Source: Saccharopolyspora elongata (GTDB lineage Bacteria; Actinomycetota; Actinomycetes; Mycobacteriales; Pseudonocardiaceae). Taken from it: a DNA stretch of 64,000 nucleotides. A model generated the notes under the pieces. The model did not search any database. It had not been told where the DNA came from and saw nothing but the letters and a program-made list of their open reading frames with translations. Of the stretch, positions 1 through 7,868 are shown in pieces. Within the stretch, counting starts at the first letter, position 1. Each line of letters opens with the position of its first letter. Both the position numbers and the translations under genes were made by a program. The stretch covers positions 1 through 64,000 of the forward strand of contig NZ_SMKW01000011.1 of NCBI RefSeq assembly GCF_004348985.1. Direction: 5' to 3'.

Positions 1-1
1 C

Positions 2-124
2 CTCGCCCTGCACTACTCCGCCGGGTTCCGCACCGTCGGCATCCGCGAACGCATCGCCCAACACCACGGCGCCTGGCGCGACACCGTCTTCCTGGAACGC
101 CGCCGCGCCTGCGACGACAACTAA
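2..124 (+). CDS. GNAT acetyltransferase, C-terminal fragment (PAT/ArsN1-like)
   Basis: The window opens inside this gene, so only the last 40 codons and the TAA stop are visible. The tail reads YSAGFRTVGIRERI, then HHGAWRDTVFLERR. This is the typical end of the phosphinothricin N-acetyltransferase branch of the GNAT fold, where a Gly-Phe-Arg turn and a W-R-D strand close the acetyl-CoA site. That branch includes ArsN1, which acetylates the arsenic antibiotic arsinothricin. The next gene resembles ArsO, so an arsenic role is plausible but is inferred only from that neighbour. The substrate cannot be read from the fragment. A detoxifying acetyltransferase for another amino-acid-like toxin is equally possible. 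Confidence 0.7.
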   Translation, partial: LALHYSAGFRTVGIRERIAQHHGAWRDTVFLERRRACDDN

Positions 125-194
125 CCCGACACATCCCACACTCCCCTGACCCGTCACCCCGCACTGGGTGATGGGGCGTTGAAAGGTGCCCGAC

Positions 195-1286
195 TTGAGT
201 GACCACGACGTCATCGTCATCGGCGGCGGCCAGTCCGGCCTCGCCGCTGCCCACGCCCTCCGCTCCCGCGGCCTCCGCCCCGTTGTGCTGGAAGCCGGGC
301 CCGAACCGGTCGGTTCCTGGCCGCACTACTACGACAGCCTCACCCTGTTCTCACCCGCGCGCTTCAGTGCGTTCCCAGGAGTGCCCTTCCCCGGTGATCC
401 CGACCGCTACCCGCACCGCGACGAGGTCATCGACTACCTCCGCCGCTACGCCGCCACCCTCGACGCCGACATCCGCACCCACCACCACGTCCAGTCCGTG
501 ACCGCGATCGACGGCACCTACACCGTCCACACCGGACACAGCACGCACACCGCGCCTATCGTGATCGCCGCCAGCGGCGGATTCAGCCTCCCTCACCACC
601 CGAACCTGCCCGGCCTCGACCGCTTCACCGGCACCGTCGTGCACACCGCCGACTACCGCGACCCCACCGCCTACACCGGCCAGCGCGTCGTCATCGTCGG
701 CGGCGGCAACTCCGCGATCCAGATCGCCGTCGAACTCGCCGACCACGCCCATACGACCATCGCCAGCCGCACGCCCCTGCGCTTCGCCAACCCCACCCTG
801 CTCGGCAAAGACCTGCACTGGTGGACCGCCACCACCCGACTCGACATCCTCCCGATCGGCCCCTGGCTACGCACCCCGCCCACCACACCGATCTCCGACA
901 AAGGCGCCTACAAAGCGGCGATCGCCGCCGGCCGCCCCGACCGGCGCGAGATGTTCACCAGCCTCGACGACACCACCGTCACCTGGGCCGACGGCACCCG
1001 CGAAACCATCGACACCCTCATCCTCGCCACCGGCTACCACCCCGACGTCACCTACCTCCAAGACCTCGGCGCCCTCGACGCCACCGGCGCACCACGCCAG
1101 CGCCGCGGGATCTCCCACACCTGCCCCGGCCTCGGCTACGTCGGCCTGGAATGGCAAACCAGCTTCTCCTCCGCCACCCTCCGCGGCGTCACACGCGACG
1201 CCCACTACGTCGCCGACCACCTGATCAAACAAGCCCAGGGCGCGAAAACCCCGGCATCGTGCTGCTCAGCGCGTGCGCGGGCGTAG
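195..1286 (+). CDS. FAD/NAD(P)-dependent flavoprotein monooxygenase, ArsO-like
   Basis: This is a single-polypeptide flavin monooxygenase of about 363 residues. An FAD Rossmann motif, VIVIGGGQSGLAAA, lies near the N terminus, and GSW plus the LFSPA segment follow as in ArsO and flavin-containing monooxygenases. A second dinucleotide motif, VVIVGGGNSAIQIA, is mid-protein, and an ATGYHPD motif lies near the C terminus. A GTG at 186 is possible, but the ribosome site GAAAGG occupies 181-186 and fits the TTG at 195 (product starts MSDHDVIV). The C-terminal tail (AKTPASCCSARARA) is not family-like and may be new sequence acquired near the island edge. Together with the upstream acetyltransferase it resembles part of an organoarsenical resistance set. 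The substrate is not proven. Confidence 0.72.
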   Translation: MSDHDVIVIGGGQSGLAAAHALRSRGLRPVVLEAGPEPVGSWPHYYDSLTLFSPARFSAFPGVPFPGDPDRYPHRDEVIDYLRRYAATLDADIRTHHHVQSVTAIDGTYTVHTGHSTHTAPIVIAASGGFSLPHHPNLPGLDRFTGTVVHTADYRDPTAYTGQRVVIVGGGNSAIQIAVELADHAHTTIASRTPLRFANPTLLGKDLHWWTATTRLDILPIGPWLRTPPTTPISDKGAYKAAIAAGRPDRREMFTSLDDTTVTWADGTRETIDTLILATGYHPDVTYLQDLGALDATGAPRQRRGISHTCPGLGYVGLEWQTSFSSATLRGVTRDAHYVADHLIKQAQGAKTPASCCSARARA

Positions 1287-1344
1287 CAGGGCAATGGCGT
1301 GGCGTTGACGAAGGACACCGTTCGCCATCTCAGGCTCAGGCTGG

Positions 1345-1560
1345 TCATCGGTCATCGACCTTTTCTCCTTGCCGGAAGGCGGAATCGAGGGCAGCCGCGG
1401 CGGCCGGATTGACAGTTCCACGCCCCAGGTAGTGGTCCTGGGTCATCGACGGCCGGGCATGGCCCAGGACGTCGTCGAGCAGCGTGGCAGCCGTGCGGCG
1501 GAACGCGTGCGGCGTGACCCACCCGAGACCGATCTCTTCTCGGGTCACTCGCACGCAACC
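1345..1560 (-). pseudogene. Tyrosine recombinase (phage/ICE integrase), C-terminal remnant
   Basis: The minus strand encodes the end of a tyrosine integrase. GLGWVTPHAFRRTAATLLDD carries the H-x-x-R box, and LGHARPSMTQDHYLGRG carries the second histidine box and the nucleophilic tyrosine. Intact relatives have about 11 residues between these blocks (of the type AGLSARQIADQ). Here LLDD joins directly to VLGHA, so an internal piece has been deleted. Nothing upstream encodes the catalytic N-terminal half, and the open frame reaching 1623 before the homology is unrelated sequence. This is a dead integrase marking an old mobile-element boundary beside the acetyltransferase/ArsO-like pair. No attachment site or tRNA is visible nearby. 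Confidence 0.72.
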
Positions 1561-1647
1561 CGAGCTGCTGCCCGGCCTGCTGGCTGCCGAGGAGCTGCCC
1601 GAGGAGGTCAAGGCCCGCGCCATCGCCCGCTGCGTTCGAGCTGTACT

Positions 1648-1790
1648 AGGGCCGTTTCAGAACTGTGTGCAGGCACGTGTGGGATGCGGCCGTCTGGAAC
1701 GCTGGGCGACGTTTTCGCGCGAAACCGGCGTTCCGCCCTCACGCGAGCGCCGGTTTCGCGCGAAAACGCCACCCGTGTCAGGCACCGGCG
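1648..1790 (-). repeat. Paired-palindrome repeat, copy 1 (inverted orientation)
   Basis: This element carries two TTTCGCGCGAAA palindromes at 1713-1724 and 1754-1765, 41 bp apart, each extended into a hairpin by flanking G/C pairs. Its reverse complement aligns with the copy at 17.9 kb: the CCGGTGCCTGACA entry, both palindromes, CACGCG between them, then CAGACGGCC. It ends at 1648 with AGGGCCGTTTCAGA, which matches the start of the 17.9 kb copy. No coding potential is seen. Confidence 0.75.
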
Positions 1791-1841
1791 CGCCTTTGGG
1801 AGGAGCTTGCGCGGAGCCCTTTTTGGAGCGCCGCTTTGAGG

Positions 1842-1885
1842 CCGTGAGTGTTTTGTGTTGTTGTGGCAACACAAAACACTCACGG
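1842..1885. terminator. 19-bp perfect hairpin of the CCGTGAGT family
   Basis: The arms 1842-1860 and 1867-1885 are perfect reverse complements with a 6-nt loop. The outer stem is CCGTGAGTGTTTTGTGTTG. It lies just downstream of the leftward MFS gene, which stops at 1925, and is the likely terminator for it. Hairpins with the same CGTGAGT outer stem occur at 12.76 kb and 58.84 kb. Confidence 0.75.
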
Positions 1886-1924
1886 GCCCCGTCGTCGGCG
1901 GAACCGTTGAACTTTCGGTCGTCC

Positions 1925-3418
1925 TCAGCGGCGGGTGAGGACCCACCACGCTTGGACCGCCGCGTAGGCGAGGATCACCGCGCCGACCGCGCTGGTGATG
2001 TGCACGCCGAAGGTGAAGGCGTGCGCCGCCGACTCTCGCAGCGCGATGCCCTGCTCCACCGGCAGCTCTGCAGCCGCCGACAGCGCGCCGCCCAGCGTGT
2101 CCCGGACTGTGTCCACTATGGATTCCGGGACGCCCGCGACGTCGACGCGACCGCGGTAGGCCGCGGTCAGGACGCTGCCGAGGATCGCCGTGCCCATCGC
2201 GGCGCCCAGCTCGTAGCCGGTCTCCGAGATCGCCGAGGCCGCGCCCGCGTTCTCGGGGGCGACGCTGTCCATGATGGTGTCGTTGGTCGCCGTCTCGGTG
2301 ATGCCTGCACCGAGGCCGACCACCATGAACGCCACGACCACCAGCCAGGTGCCGCCCTCCGCGGGCAGCAGCACCATCAGCAGGTAGCCGAGCGCGGTCG
2401 CCAGTATCGCCGCGCCCAGCAGCTCGGCCAGCCGGACCCGGCGGATCAGCCGGACCGCCACCAGCGACCCGAGGACCGACAGCGCGATGCCCGGCAGCAG
2501 CGCGAGGCCCGCGCGCAGCGGGCTCATGCCCAGCACGAGTTGCAGGTACTGGGTCATGAAGAACAGCCCGCCGACCATCACGAACACCGCCAGCAGGTTG
2601 CTGGTGACCGCGACGCTGAACCGCGGGTTGCGGAACAGGGCCAGGTCCAGCATCGGGGCGTCCAGCCTGCGCTGCCTGCGCACGAACGCGTACCCGGCGA
2701 TCACCGCGACCGCCACCGCGGGCAGCGCCAGGGCGCCGCCGCCGGCGAACTCCTTGATGCCGAGGACCAGCGCCAGCATCGCCAGCAGCGACAGGCCCGC
2801 GCTGGCCAGGTCGTAGCGGCCGGGCGCCGGGTTGCGCGACTCCGGGATCACCAGCGGGCCGACGATCAGCAGCAGGACCATCACCGGCAGGTTGATCAGG
2901 AACACCGAGCCCCACCAGAAGTGCTCCAGCAGCAGCCCGCCGAGCAGCGGGCCGAAGGCGGAGCCGCCGGCGAAGGTCGCGGTCCAGGCCGCGATCGCGG
3001 TGGTCCGGGCGCGCGGGTCGGTGAAGATGTTGCGGATCAGCGACAGCGTCGAGGGCATCAGCGTCGCGCCTGCGATGCCGAGCAGCGCGCGGGCCGCGAT
3101 GAGCAGCTCGGCGGTGGGCGCGAAGGCCGCCAGCGCGGAGGCGAGGCCGAAGCCGGTCGCGCCGATCAGCAGCAGCCTGCGGCGGCCGATCCGGTCGCCG
3201 AGCGTGCCCATCGTCACCAGCAGGCCGGCCAGCATCAGCGAGTAGATGTCGACGATCCACAGCAGTTGTCCGCCGGTGGGCCGCAGCTCCTCGCTGATGT
3301 GCGGGAGGGCGAAGCTCAACACCGTGTTGTCGACCGAGATCAACAAAACGGGGAGGAGGAGGGCGGCCAGCGCCGTCCACTGCTTGCGGGAAATCTGAGG
3401 CGAATTCAGCTTTAACAT
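1925..3418 (-). CDS. MFS drug:H+ antiporter, DHA2 (14-TM) family
   Basis: A 497-residue polytopic membrane protein with the length and helix count of DHA2 exporters (QacA/SmvA type), which expel cationic or amphipathic drugs by proton exchange. The first helix contains LLISVDNTVLSFALPHI, the DHA2 D1 motif. MGTLGDRIGRRRLLL is the motif A loop between helices 2 and 3, and GSAFGPLLGGLL is motif C, diagnostic of antiporters. A divergent TetR gene starts 66 bp away and the gap holds two strong palindromes, so the exporter is almost certainly repressed by that TetR protein. The substrate cannot be told from sequence. Confidence 0.9.
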   Translation of the reverse strand: MLKLNSPQISRKQWTALAALLLPVLLISVDNTVLSFALPHISEELRPTGGQLLWIVDIYSLMLAGLLVTMGTLGDRIGRRRLLLIGATGFGLASALAAFAPTAELLIAARALLGIAGATLMPSTLSLIRNIFTDPRARTTAIAAWTATFAGGSAFGPLLGGLLLEHFWWGSVFLINLPVMVLLLIVGPLVIPESRNPAPGRYDLASAGLSLLAMLALVLGIKEFAGGGALALPAVAVAVIAGYAFVRRQRRLDAPMLDLALFRNPRFSVAVTSNLLAVFVMVGGLFFMTQYLQLVLGMSPLRAGLALLPGIALSVLGSLVAVRLIRRVRLAELLGAAILATALGYLLMVLLPAEGGTWLVVVAFMVVGLGAGITETATNDTIMDSVAPENAGAASAISETGYELGAAMGTAILGSVLTAAYRGRVDVAGVPESIVDTVRDTLGGALSAAAELPVEQGIALRESAAHAFTFGVHITSAVGAVILAYAAVQAWWVLTRR

Positions 3419-3437
3419 TCTCTACTCGTTTCGACTG

Positions 3438-3472
3438 TACCGTCTGGACGGTATAGTAACCGTCCGGACGGT
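3438..3472. promoter_or_regulatory. Twin TetR operator between exporter and regulator
   Basis: Two dyads lie in the 66-bp divergent gap. TACCGTCtgGACGGTA is at 3438-3453 and the perfect ACCGTCCGGACGGT is at 3459-3472. Their centres are 20 bp apart, close to two helical turns, which would place two TetR dimers on the same face. They overlap the likely promoters of both genes, which suggests joint repression and autoregulation. Confidence 0.8.
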
Positions 3473-3484
3473 ACAGTGCCACCC

Positions 3485-4033
3485 ATGGCAGCCACCAGCA
3501 CCCGAGACCGCATCCTCGACGCGCTCCAGCGGATCCTGATCCGCCAGGGCACCGCGGCGGTGACCCTCGAATCGGTCGCCGCCGAGGCGGGCGTGTCCAA
3601 GGGCGGCCTGCTCTACCACTTCCGCTCCAAGCAGGCGATGCTCCAGGGGCTGACGCGGCGGATCGACGAGGACGCCGAGGCCGAATTCGCCCAGGCCACC
3701 CGAGAAGGCGTGGACGTCGTCCGGTACTTCCTGCAGACCTCGCTGCCCGAGTCGGACGAGGAGGCGGCGCTCTACTGGTCGGTCATCGCGGCCCTGCGCA
3801 GCGGCGAAGGTCTCACCGACGACGGCACCGAGGTGCTGGCCAACGTCTTCAACCGGTGGTCCGAACTGCTCACCGACTACATCGGCGACCCGGTGCTGGC
3901 CGAGACCGTCCGCCTGGTCGGCGACGGCCTCTACCTGAGCGCGCTGTCCGGCCTGCCGCGCCCCGACCCGGACCTGCTGCGCCGGGTCTTCGACCGGATC
4001 CTCGAACAGGTCGCGGCGACGCGCGGGGCCTGA
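3485..4033 (+). CDS. TetR-family repressor of the adjacent exporter
   Basis: A 182-residue TetR regulator. The N-terminal helix-turn-helix is clear: RDRILDALQRILIRQG, then VTLESVAAEAGVSKGGLLYHF with the usual K-G-x-L-Y-x-H-F recognition end. The C-terminal ligand domain is variable (LPESDEEAALYWSVIAALR). I prefer the ATG at 3485 to the in-frame GTG at 3476, because TetR proteins begin a few residues before the first helix and the GTG sits directly beside the operator. A very short leader implies tight autoregulation. The inducer is presumably a substrate of the divergent MFS pump. Confidence 0.88.
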   Translation: MAATSTRDRILDALQRILIRQGTAAVTLESVAAEAGVSKGGLLYHFRSKQAMLQGLTRRIDEDAEAEFAQATREGVDVVRYFLQTSLPESDEEAALYWSVIAALRSGEGLTDDGTEVLANVFNRWSELLTDYIGDPVLAETVRLVGDGLYLSALSGLPRPDPDLLRRVFDRILEQVAATRGA

Positions 4034-4181
4034 TCGCCGCCATTTCCGGGAAGAAACCTTTTCGGTATGTCGCCCGGAACTTGGCGAGTGTTACCCAGTT
4101 CGTATACAAAAGATCGTACCGCTGAGTAAGATCCACCCCGACAAATTTGGCTCGTCGGGAATTCCATGCGGGGGTCGCACG

Positions 4182-5564
4182 GTGTGGACGCAGCGGGATC
4201 AGATCCAGGCATACCGGTTCCTCCGCCGACGACTGGTATCCGCGCTCGTCTCCGCCGACGCCAACCATCCGGTCGCGCCCGCCAAGCGGGTCGTCCTCGG
4301 CACGGCGCTCGGCCTGGCGGTCGCGCTGCTGGTGGGTGCCGTGTTCGGCGTCATCGGCCTGCTCGCCCCGACGCGCGCGGAGGCGTGGCGCCAGGGCGGC
4401 CAGGTGATCATCGAGAAGGAGACCGGAACGCGGTTCGTCCTCGGGCAGGACGGCCTGCTGCACCCGGCGCTCAACTACGCCTCGGCGCGGCTGCTCGCGG
4501 GCGGCGACGGCGGCAAAACCGTGACGGTGTCCGCAAAATCGCTGACCGGCGCGCCCCGCGGCGCCGCGGTCGGCATCGCGGGCGCGCCGGATTCGCTGCC
4601 AGGCGGCGATCGCCTGCTGACCGGCGCCTGGACTGCCTGCACCCGCGTCGCACCCGGCCGGCCGAGCGGCGAGGCCCCGATCACCACCGTCCTGTTAGGA
4701 CCGAGCGGCGCGGGCGCGGAACTCCGCGAGGGGCAGGCGCTGCTGGCCCGCCTGCCCTCCGGCGAACGCTTCCTGGTGACCGGCGGGCACCGGTACCGGC
4801 TGGGCGGTGAGCGTGCCGTGGTCGCGCTCGGCTACGCGGCGGCCGAGGAGGTCCCGGTGGCGCCCGCGTGGCTGAACACCCTTCCGGCGGGCCGGGATCT
4901 GGCCACCATCGCGGTGCCGGACGCGGGCAAGCCCGGCATCCGGGTCGGGTCCGAGACCCGACCGGTCGGGCAGGTGCTGGTGTCCGAGGTCGGTGAGTAC
5001 TACCTGGTGCGGCGCGACGGCCTCGCCGTGATCACCGAGACCGAGGCGGACCTGCTGCTCGGCGCGCCGGAGAACACCGCCGCCTACCCCGGCGGGCGCC
5101 CGCACCGGGTGGAGGTCGCCACCGCCGACATCGGCGGCGTGCCGCGATCACCGGAACGCCAGGACGGCTACCCCGACCGGCGCCCGGAGCCCGTCAAGCC
5201 AGGCCGCGCGCCGACGGTGTGCGCCACCGGCGAGCGCGTCACGATCGGCCAGGCGCTTCCCCTGCGGGGCGGGGAAAAAGTCGTCCCCGTCACCGCGCCC
5301 ACCCCGGACACCGCCGCGGAGGTGTACGTGCCGGGCGGGTCCGGCGCGGTCGTCGCCGAGGAACCGGCCCCGGGCGTGCCCGCCGGGGCGGTGTACCTGA
5401 TCACCGACACGGGGATGAAGTACCCGATCCCGGGCGACGAGGCGGTTTCCGCGCTCGGCTACGGAAACCGGCCGACGCACGGCGTGCCCGCGTCGGTGCT
5501 CGCGCTGTTCCCGACCGGCGCCGTGCTCGACCCGGCACTGGCCGGGCAGGTGTTCCCGGGCTGA
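4182..5564 (+). CDS. eccB: EccB, type VII secretion membrane core protein
   Basis: This is EccB of an ESX system (about 460 residues), the core component that spans the membrane once and projects a large periplasmic domain. The N terminus TQRDQIQAYRFLRRRLVSAL is the family signature. One membrane helix follows at about residues 38-60 (VVLGTALGLAVALLVGAVFG), then the repeat-rich external domain with conserved cysteines (TACT, VCATGE). The GTG start at 4182 matches the family N terminus. The stop overlaps the ATG of the sensor kinase (TGATG at 5562-5566), so the kinase is translationally coupled to the secretion core, which is an unusual partnership. eccC and eccD lie 16-22 kb away in the same locus. 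Confidence 0.93.
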   Translation: MWTQRDQIQAYRFLRRRLVSALVSADANHPVAPAKRVVLGTALGLAVALLVGAVFGVIGLLAPTRAEAWRQGGQVIIEKETGTRFVLGQDGLLHPALNYASARLLAGGDGGKTVTVSAKSLTGAPRGAAVGIAGAPDSLPGGDRLLTGAWTACTRVAPGRPSGEAPITTVLLGPSGAGAELREGQALLARLPSGERFLVTGGHRYRLGGERAVVALGYAAAEEVPVAPAWLNTLPAGRDLATIAVPDAGKPGIRVGSETRPVGQVLVSEVGEYYLVRRDGLAVITETEADLLLGAPENTAAYPGGRPHRVEVATADIGGVPRSPERQDGYPDRRPEPVKPGRAPTVCATGERVTIGQALPLRGGEKVVPVTAPTPDTAAEVYVPGGSGAVVAEEPAPGVPAGAVYLITDTGMKYPIPGDEAVSALGYGNRPTHGVPASVLALFPTGAVLDPALAGQVFPG

Positions 5565-7801
5565 TGGGATCGGCGGAACGCGGGCTCGTCCGGCTGGGAC
5601 TCCGCTACGCCGTGTGGCTGCGCTTCGTCGTGATCGCCGTGGCGAGCGGGGCCTCGCTGGTGCTGGAGAACGAGCGGAAACCCGGCTGGGCCATCTTCAT
5701 CGTCCTGGCGCTCAACGCGTGGAACGCGTGGTACGCCGCCCGGATGTCCCGCTCTGCCGCGCGCTGTCCGGTCGCCGTCGACGTGCTGGTGATGTGCGCG
5801 ATCTGCCTCACCCAGGTCTGGACGACGCCCACCGCGCCCAGCCCGGAGGGCACCAGCTGGGTCCGGGTCGCCGCGGCGATCACCGTGGTCGCCTACCCCT
5901 GGCAGCTCGGCGCGGGGGCGCTGGGCGCGGCGACCGCCGTGATCACCGCCGCGCACCTGGCCGGGACGGCGCTCTCGCTGCCCGAGCACTGGCTGACGGC
6001 CGCGCCGATCCACCTGTGGATGTTCATGGAAGCCGGCCTGTCCTGGGGGCTCTACCTGCTGGTCCGGCGCGGCGCCCGGACCGCCGACCAGATCGTCGCC
6101 CGCGGCGAGCGGGTGCGCCGCCGGTCGGCGGTCGCCGAGGCGCGGCGCACCGACGAGCGCGAGCACCTCGCGGCCCTGCACGACACCGCGTCGGCCACGC
6201 TGCTGATGGTCGGCGCCGGGGTGGTGGCCGAACGGCAGATCTGGCTTGCGGAGCAGGCGAAACGGGACCTGGAGGTGCTCCGCGGCCGGTCCGAGGTGTC
6301 CGACGGCGAGGTCGATCTCGTCGGCATGCTGCGGGAAACCATCACCAGGACGCCGCTGCGGGTCCGGCTGACCGCGCCCGACGAGCTGGTGGTGCCCGCG
6401 GTGGAAGCGGCCGCCCTCTGCCACGGCACGCGGGAAGCGCTGACCAACGTCGTCCGGCACGCCGGGGTCGACCGGGCCGACGTGGCCGTCGCCCAGCACG
6501 GCGACAGCGTCGTCGTGGAGGTCGTGGACTCCGGACGCGGATTCGACCCGGGCCGGATCTCCGGCCACCGCTACGGCGTGACCGGCTCGCTCGTGGAGCG
6601 GATGCGCCGGACGGGCGGGAGCGCGCAGGTGATCAGCAGTCCCGGCGACGGAACCCGGGTGCGGATGACGTGCCCGCTCCGGGCCGCGGAGGACGCCGGG
6701 GGCGACGCCGAGATCATCGCCACGAAGTTCCAGCAGGGCATGCAGTGGGCCGTGGTGGTGATGAACCTCGTCATCCTGTGCCTGCTCGACCTGCCGAAGC
6801 TGCTGGCGAACCTGGACGGCTACCGCTTCGCGCCCACCCAGTTCCTCGCCTTCGCCGGGTTCCTCGCGGTGACCCTGGTCGTGCTGGTCAGCCTGCGCAG
6901 GCAGCGGCCGATCGGCCGATGGCGCTGGCCACTGCTGGCGCTGGTGTTCGCGTTGTCCGCGGCCGGGACCGCGTCGGTGCAGCCCGAGCACCTGCTCGGC
7001 TTCGCGCACTGGTCCGAAGGGGACGCCGGCTGGACGGTGGCGCTGCTCCTGCTCGACTGCCGGATCCCGACCTTCACCCTGACCCTCGTCGCCCAGTACG
7101 TGATGACCTTCGTGCAGGTCGGGCTCGCCGGGAACGCCGCGACCTCGTTCTCCGACGCGGTGAACGCGACCGTGCTGATCCTCAGCTACCAGACCGCGAT
7201 GGGTTTGATCGCCGCGGTGCTGCGCGCGCTCGCGGTGTCCTCGGCCCGGGCAGCCAGGGAGGAGGAGCAGCTGCGGACCGCCGAAGAAGTGGCGCGGCAG
7301 CTGCACCAGGACCGCAAGAACCGCTACGCCGACCTGGAAGGCACGACCGTTCCGCTGCTCGACGGCCTCGGCGCGGGCGCCCTCGACCCGGGCGACGTGT
7401 CGGTCCGCCGGCGGTGCTCGGTGGAGGCGGCGAAGATGCGCCGCCTGTTCGCCGAGGACGCCTCCACCCCGGATCCGCTGCTGCACGAGCTCCGGGCCTG
7501 CATAGAACTGGCCGAGCGGCAAGGGGTTTCGGTGCGCTTCGCCGAGTACGGCAAGCGCCCGGCGATCCCCAAGGACGTGCGGCGCAAGCTCACCGAGCCC
7601 GCGGTCACCGCCCTGGCCACCGCCACCGGCACGGTGCGGGTGACGGTGGCCGGCTCCGGCGACGCCGTCACGGTCAGCCTCGTGGCCGCGGCCGTCGAAC
7701 CGGTGCTCGCCGAACCCCGGTCCGACGGCGACGTGGTCACCACGACGGTGGTGGACGGCGGCCGGATCTGGATCGAGGCGAAGTGGAGCCTCCCGACATG
7801 A
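5564..7801 (+). CDS. NarL-type sensor histidine kinase with a second, degenerate membrane/kinase half
   Basis: A membrane histidine kinase of 745 residues, nearly double the usual length. The first half has about five helices, an H-box LAALHDTASATLL (His at about residue 206), an N-box HGTREALTNVVRHAG, G1 VVDSGRGFD and a final ATP-lid glycine segment, so it looks active. A second set of about five helices follows (from VVVMNLVILCLLDLPKLL), then a linker with another His-containing helix, ARQLHQDRKNRYADL (about residue 581). The terminal domain after it lacks N and G boxes. It reads as a duplication or fusion of active and pseudo-kinase halves. The start ATG overlaps the eccB stop. The response regulator at 7869 is the obvious partner. 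Confidence 0.82.
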   Translation: MGSAERGLVRLGLRYAVWLRFVVIAVASGASLVLENERKPGWAIFIVLALNAWNAWYAARMSRSAARCPVAVDVLVMCAICLTQVWTTPTAPSPEGTSWVRVAAAITVVAYPWQLGAGALGAATAVITAAHLAGTALSLPEHWLTAAPIHLWMFMEAGLSWGLYLLVRRGARTADQIVARGERVRRRSAVAEARRTDEREHLAALHDTASATLLMVGAGVVAERQIWLAEQAKRDLEVLRGRSEVSDGEVDLVGMLRETITRTPLRVRLTAPDELVVPAVEAAALCHGTREALTNVVRHAGVDRADVAVAQHGDSVVVEVVDSGRGFDPGRISGHRYGVTGSLVERMRRTGGSAQVISSPGDGTRVRMTCPLRAAEDAGGDAEIIATKFQQGMQWAVVVMNLVILCLLDLPKLLANLDGYRFAPTQFLAFAGFLAVTLVVLVSLRRQRPIGRWRWPLLALVFALSAAGTASVQPEHLLGFAHWSEGDAGWTVALLLLDCRIPTFTLTLVAQYVMTFVQVGLAGNAATSFSDAVNATVLILSYQTAMGLIAAVLRALAVSSARAAREEEQLRTAEEVARQLHQDRKNRYADLEGTTVPLLDGLGAGALDPGDVSVRRRCSVEAAKMRRLFAEDASTPDPLLHELRACIELAERQGVSVRFAEYGKRPAIPKDVRRKLTEPAVTALATATGTVRVTVAGSGDAVTVSLVAAAVEPVLAEPRSDGDVVTTTVVDGGRIWIEAKWSLPT

Positions 7802-7868
7802 CGTCCTCCCCCGCCCGCCGAGGCGGGATTCCCCGGAATGACACGACATCGAGCAGCGGAGGTTGGAG

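Noticed and set aside
1558-1650. Rightward frame reading LLPGLLAAEELPEEVKARAIA, which looks protein-like
   Set aside because: It is short, has no start or stop of its own and overlaps the integrase remnant. It could be a scrap of a mobile-element gene, but I cannot name a family.
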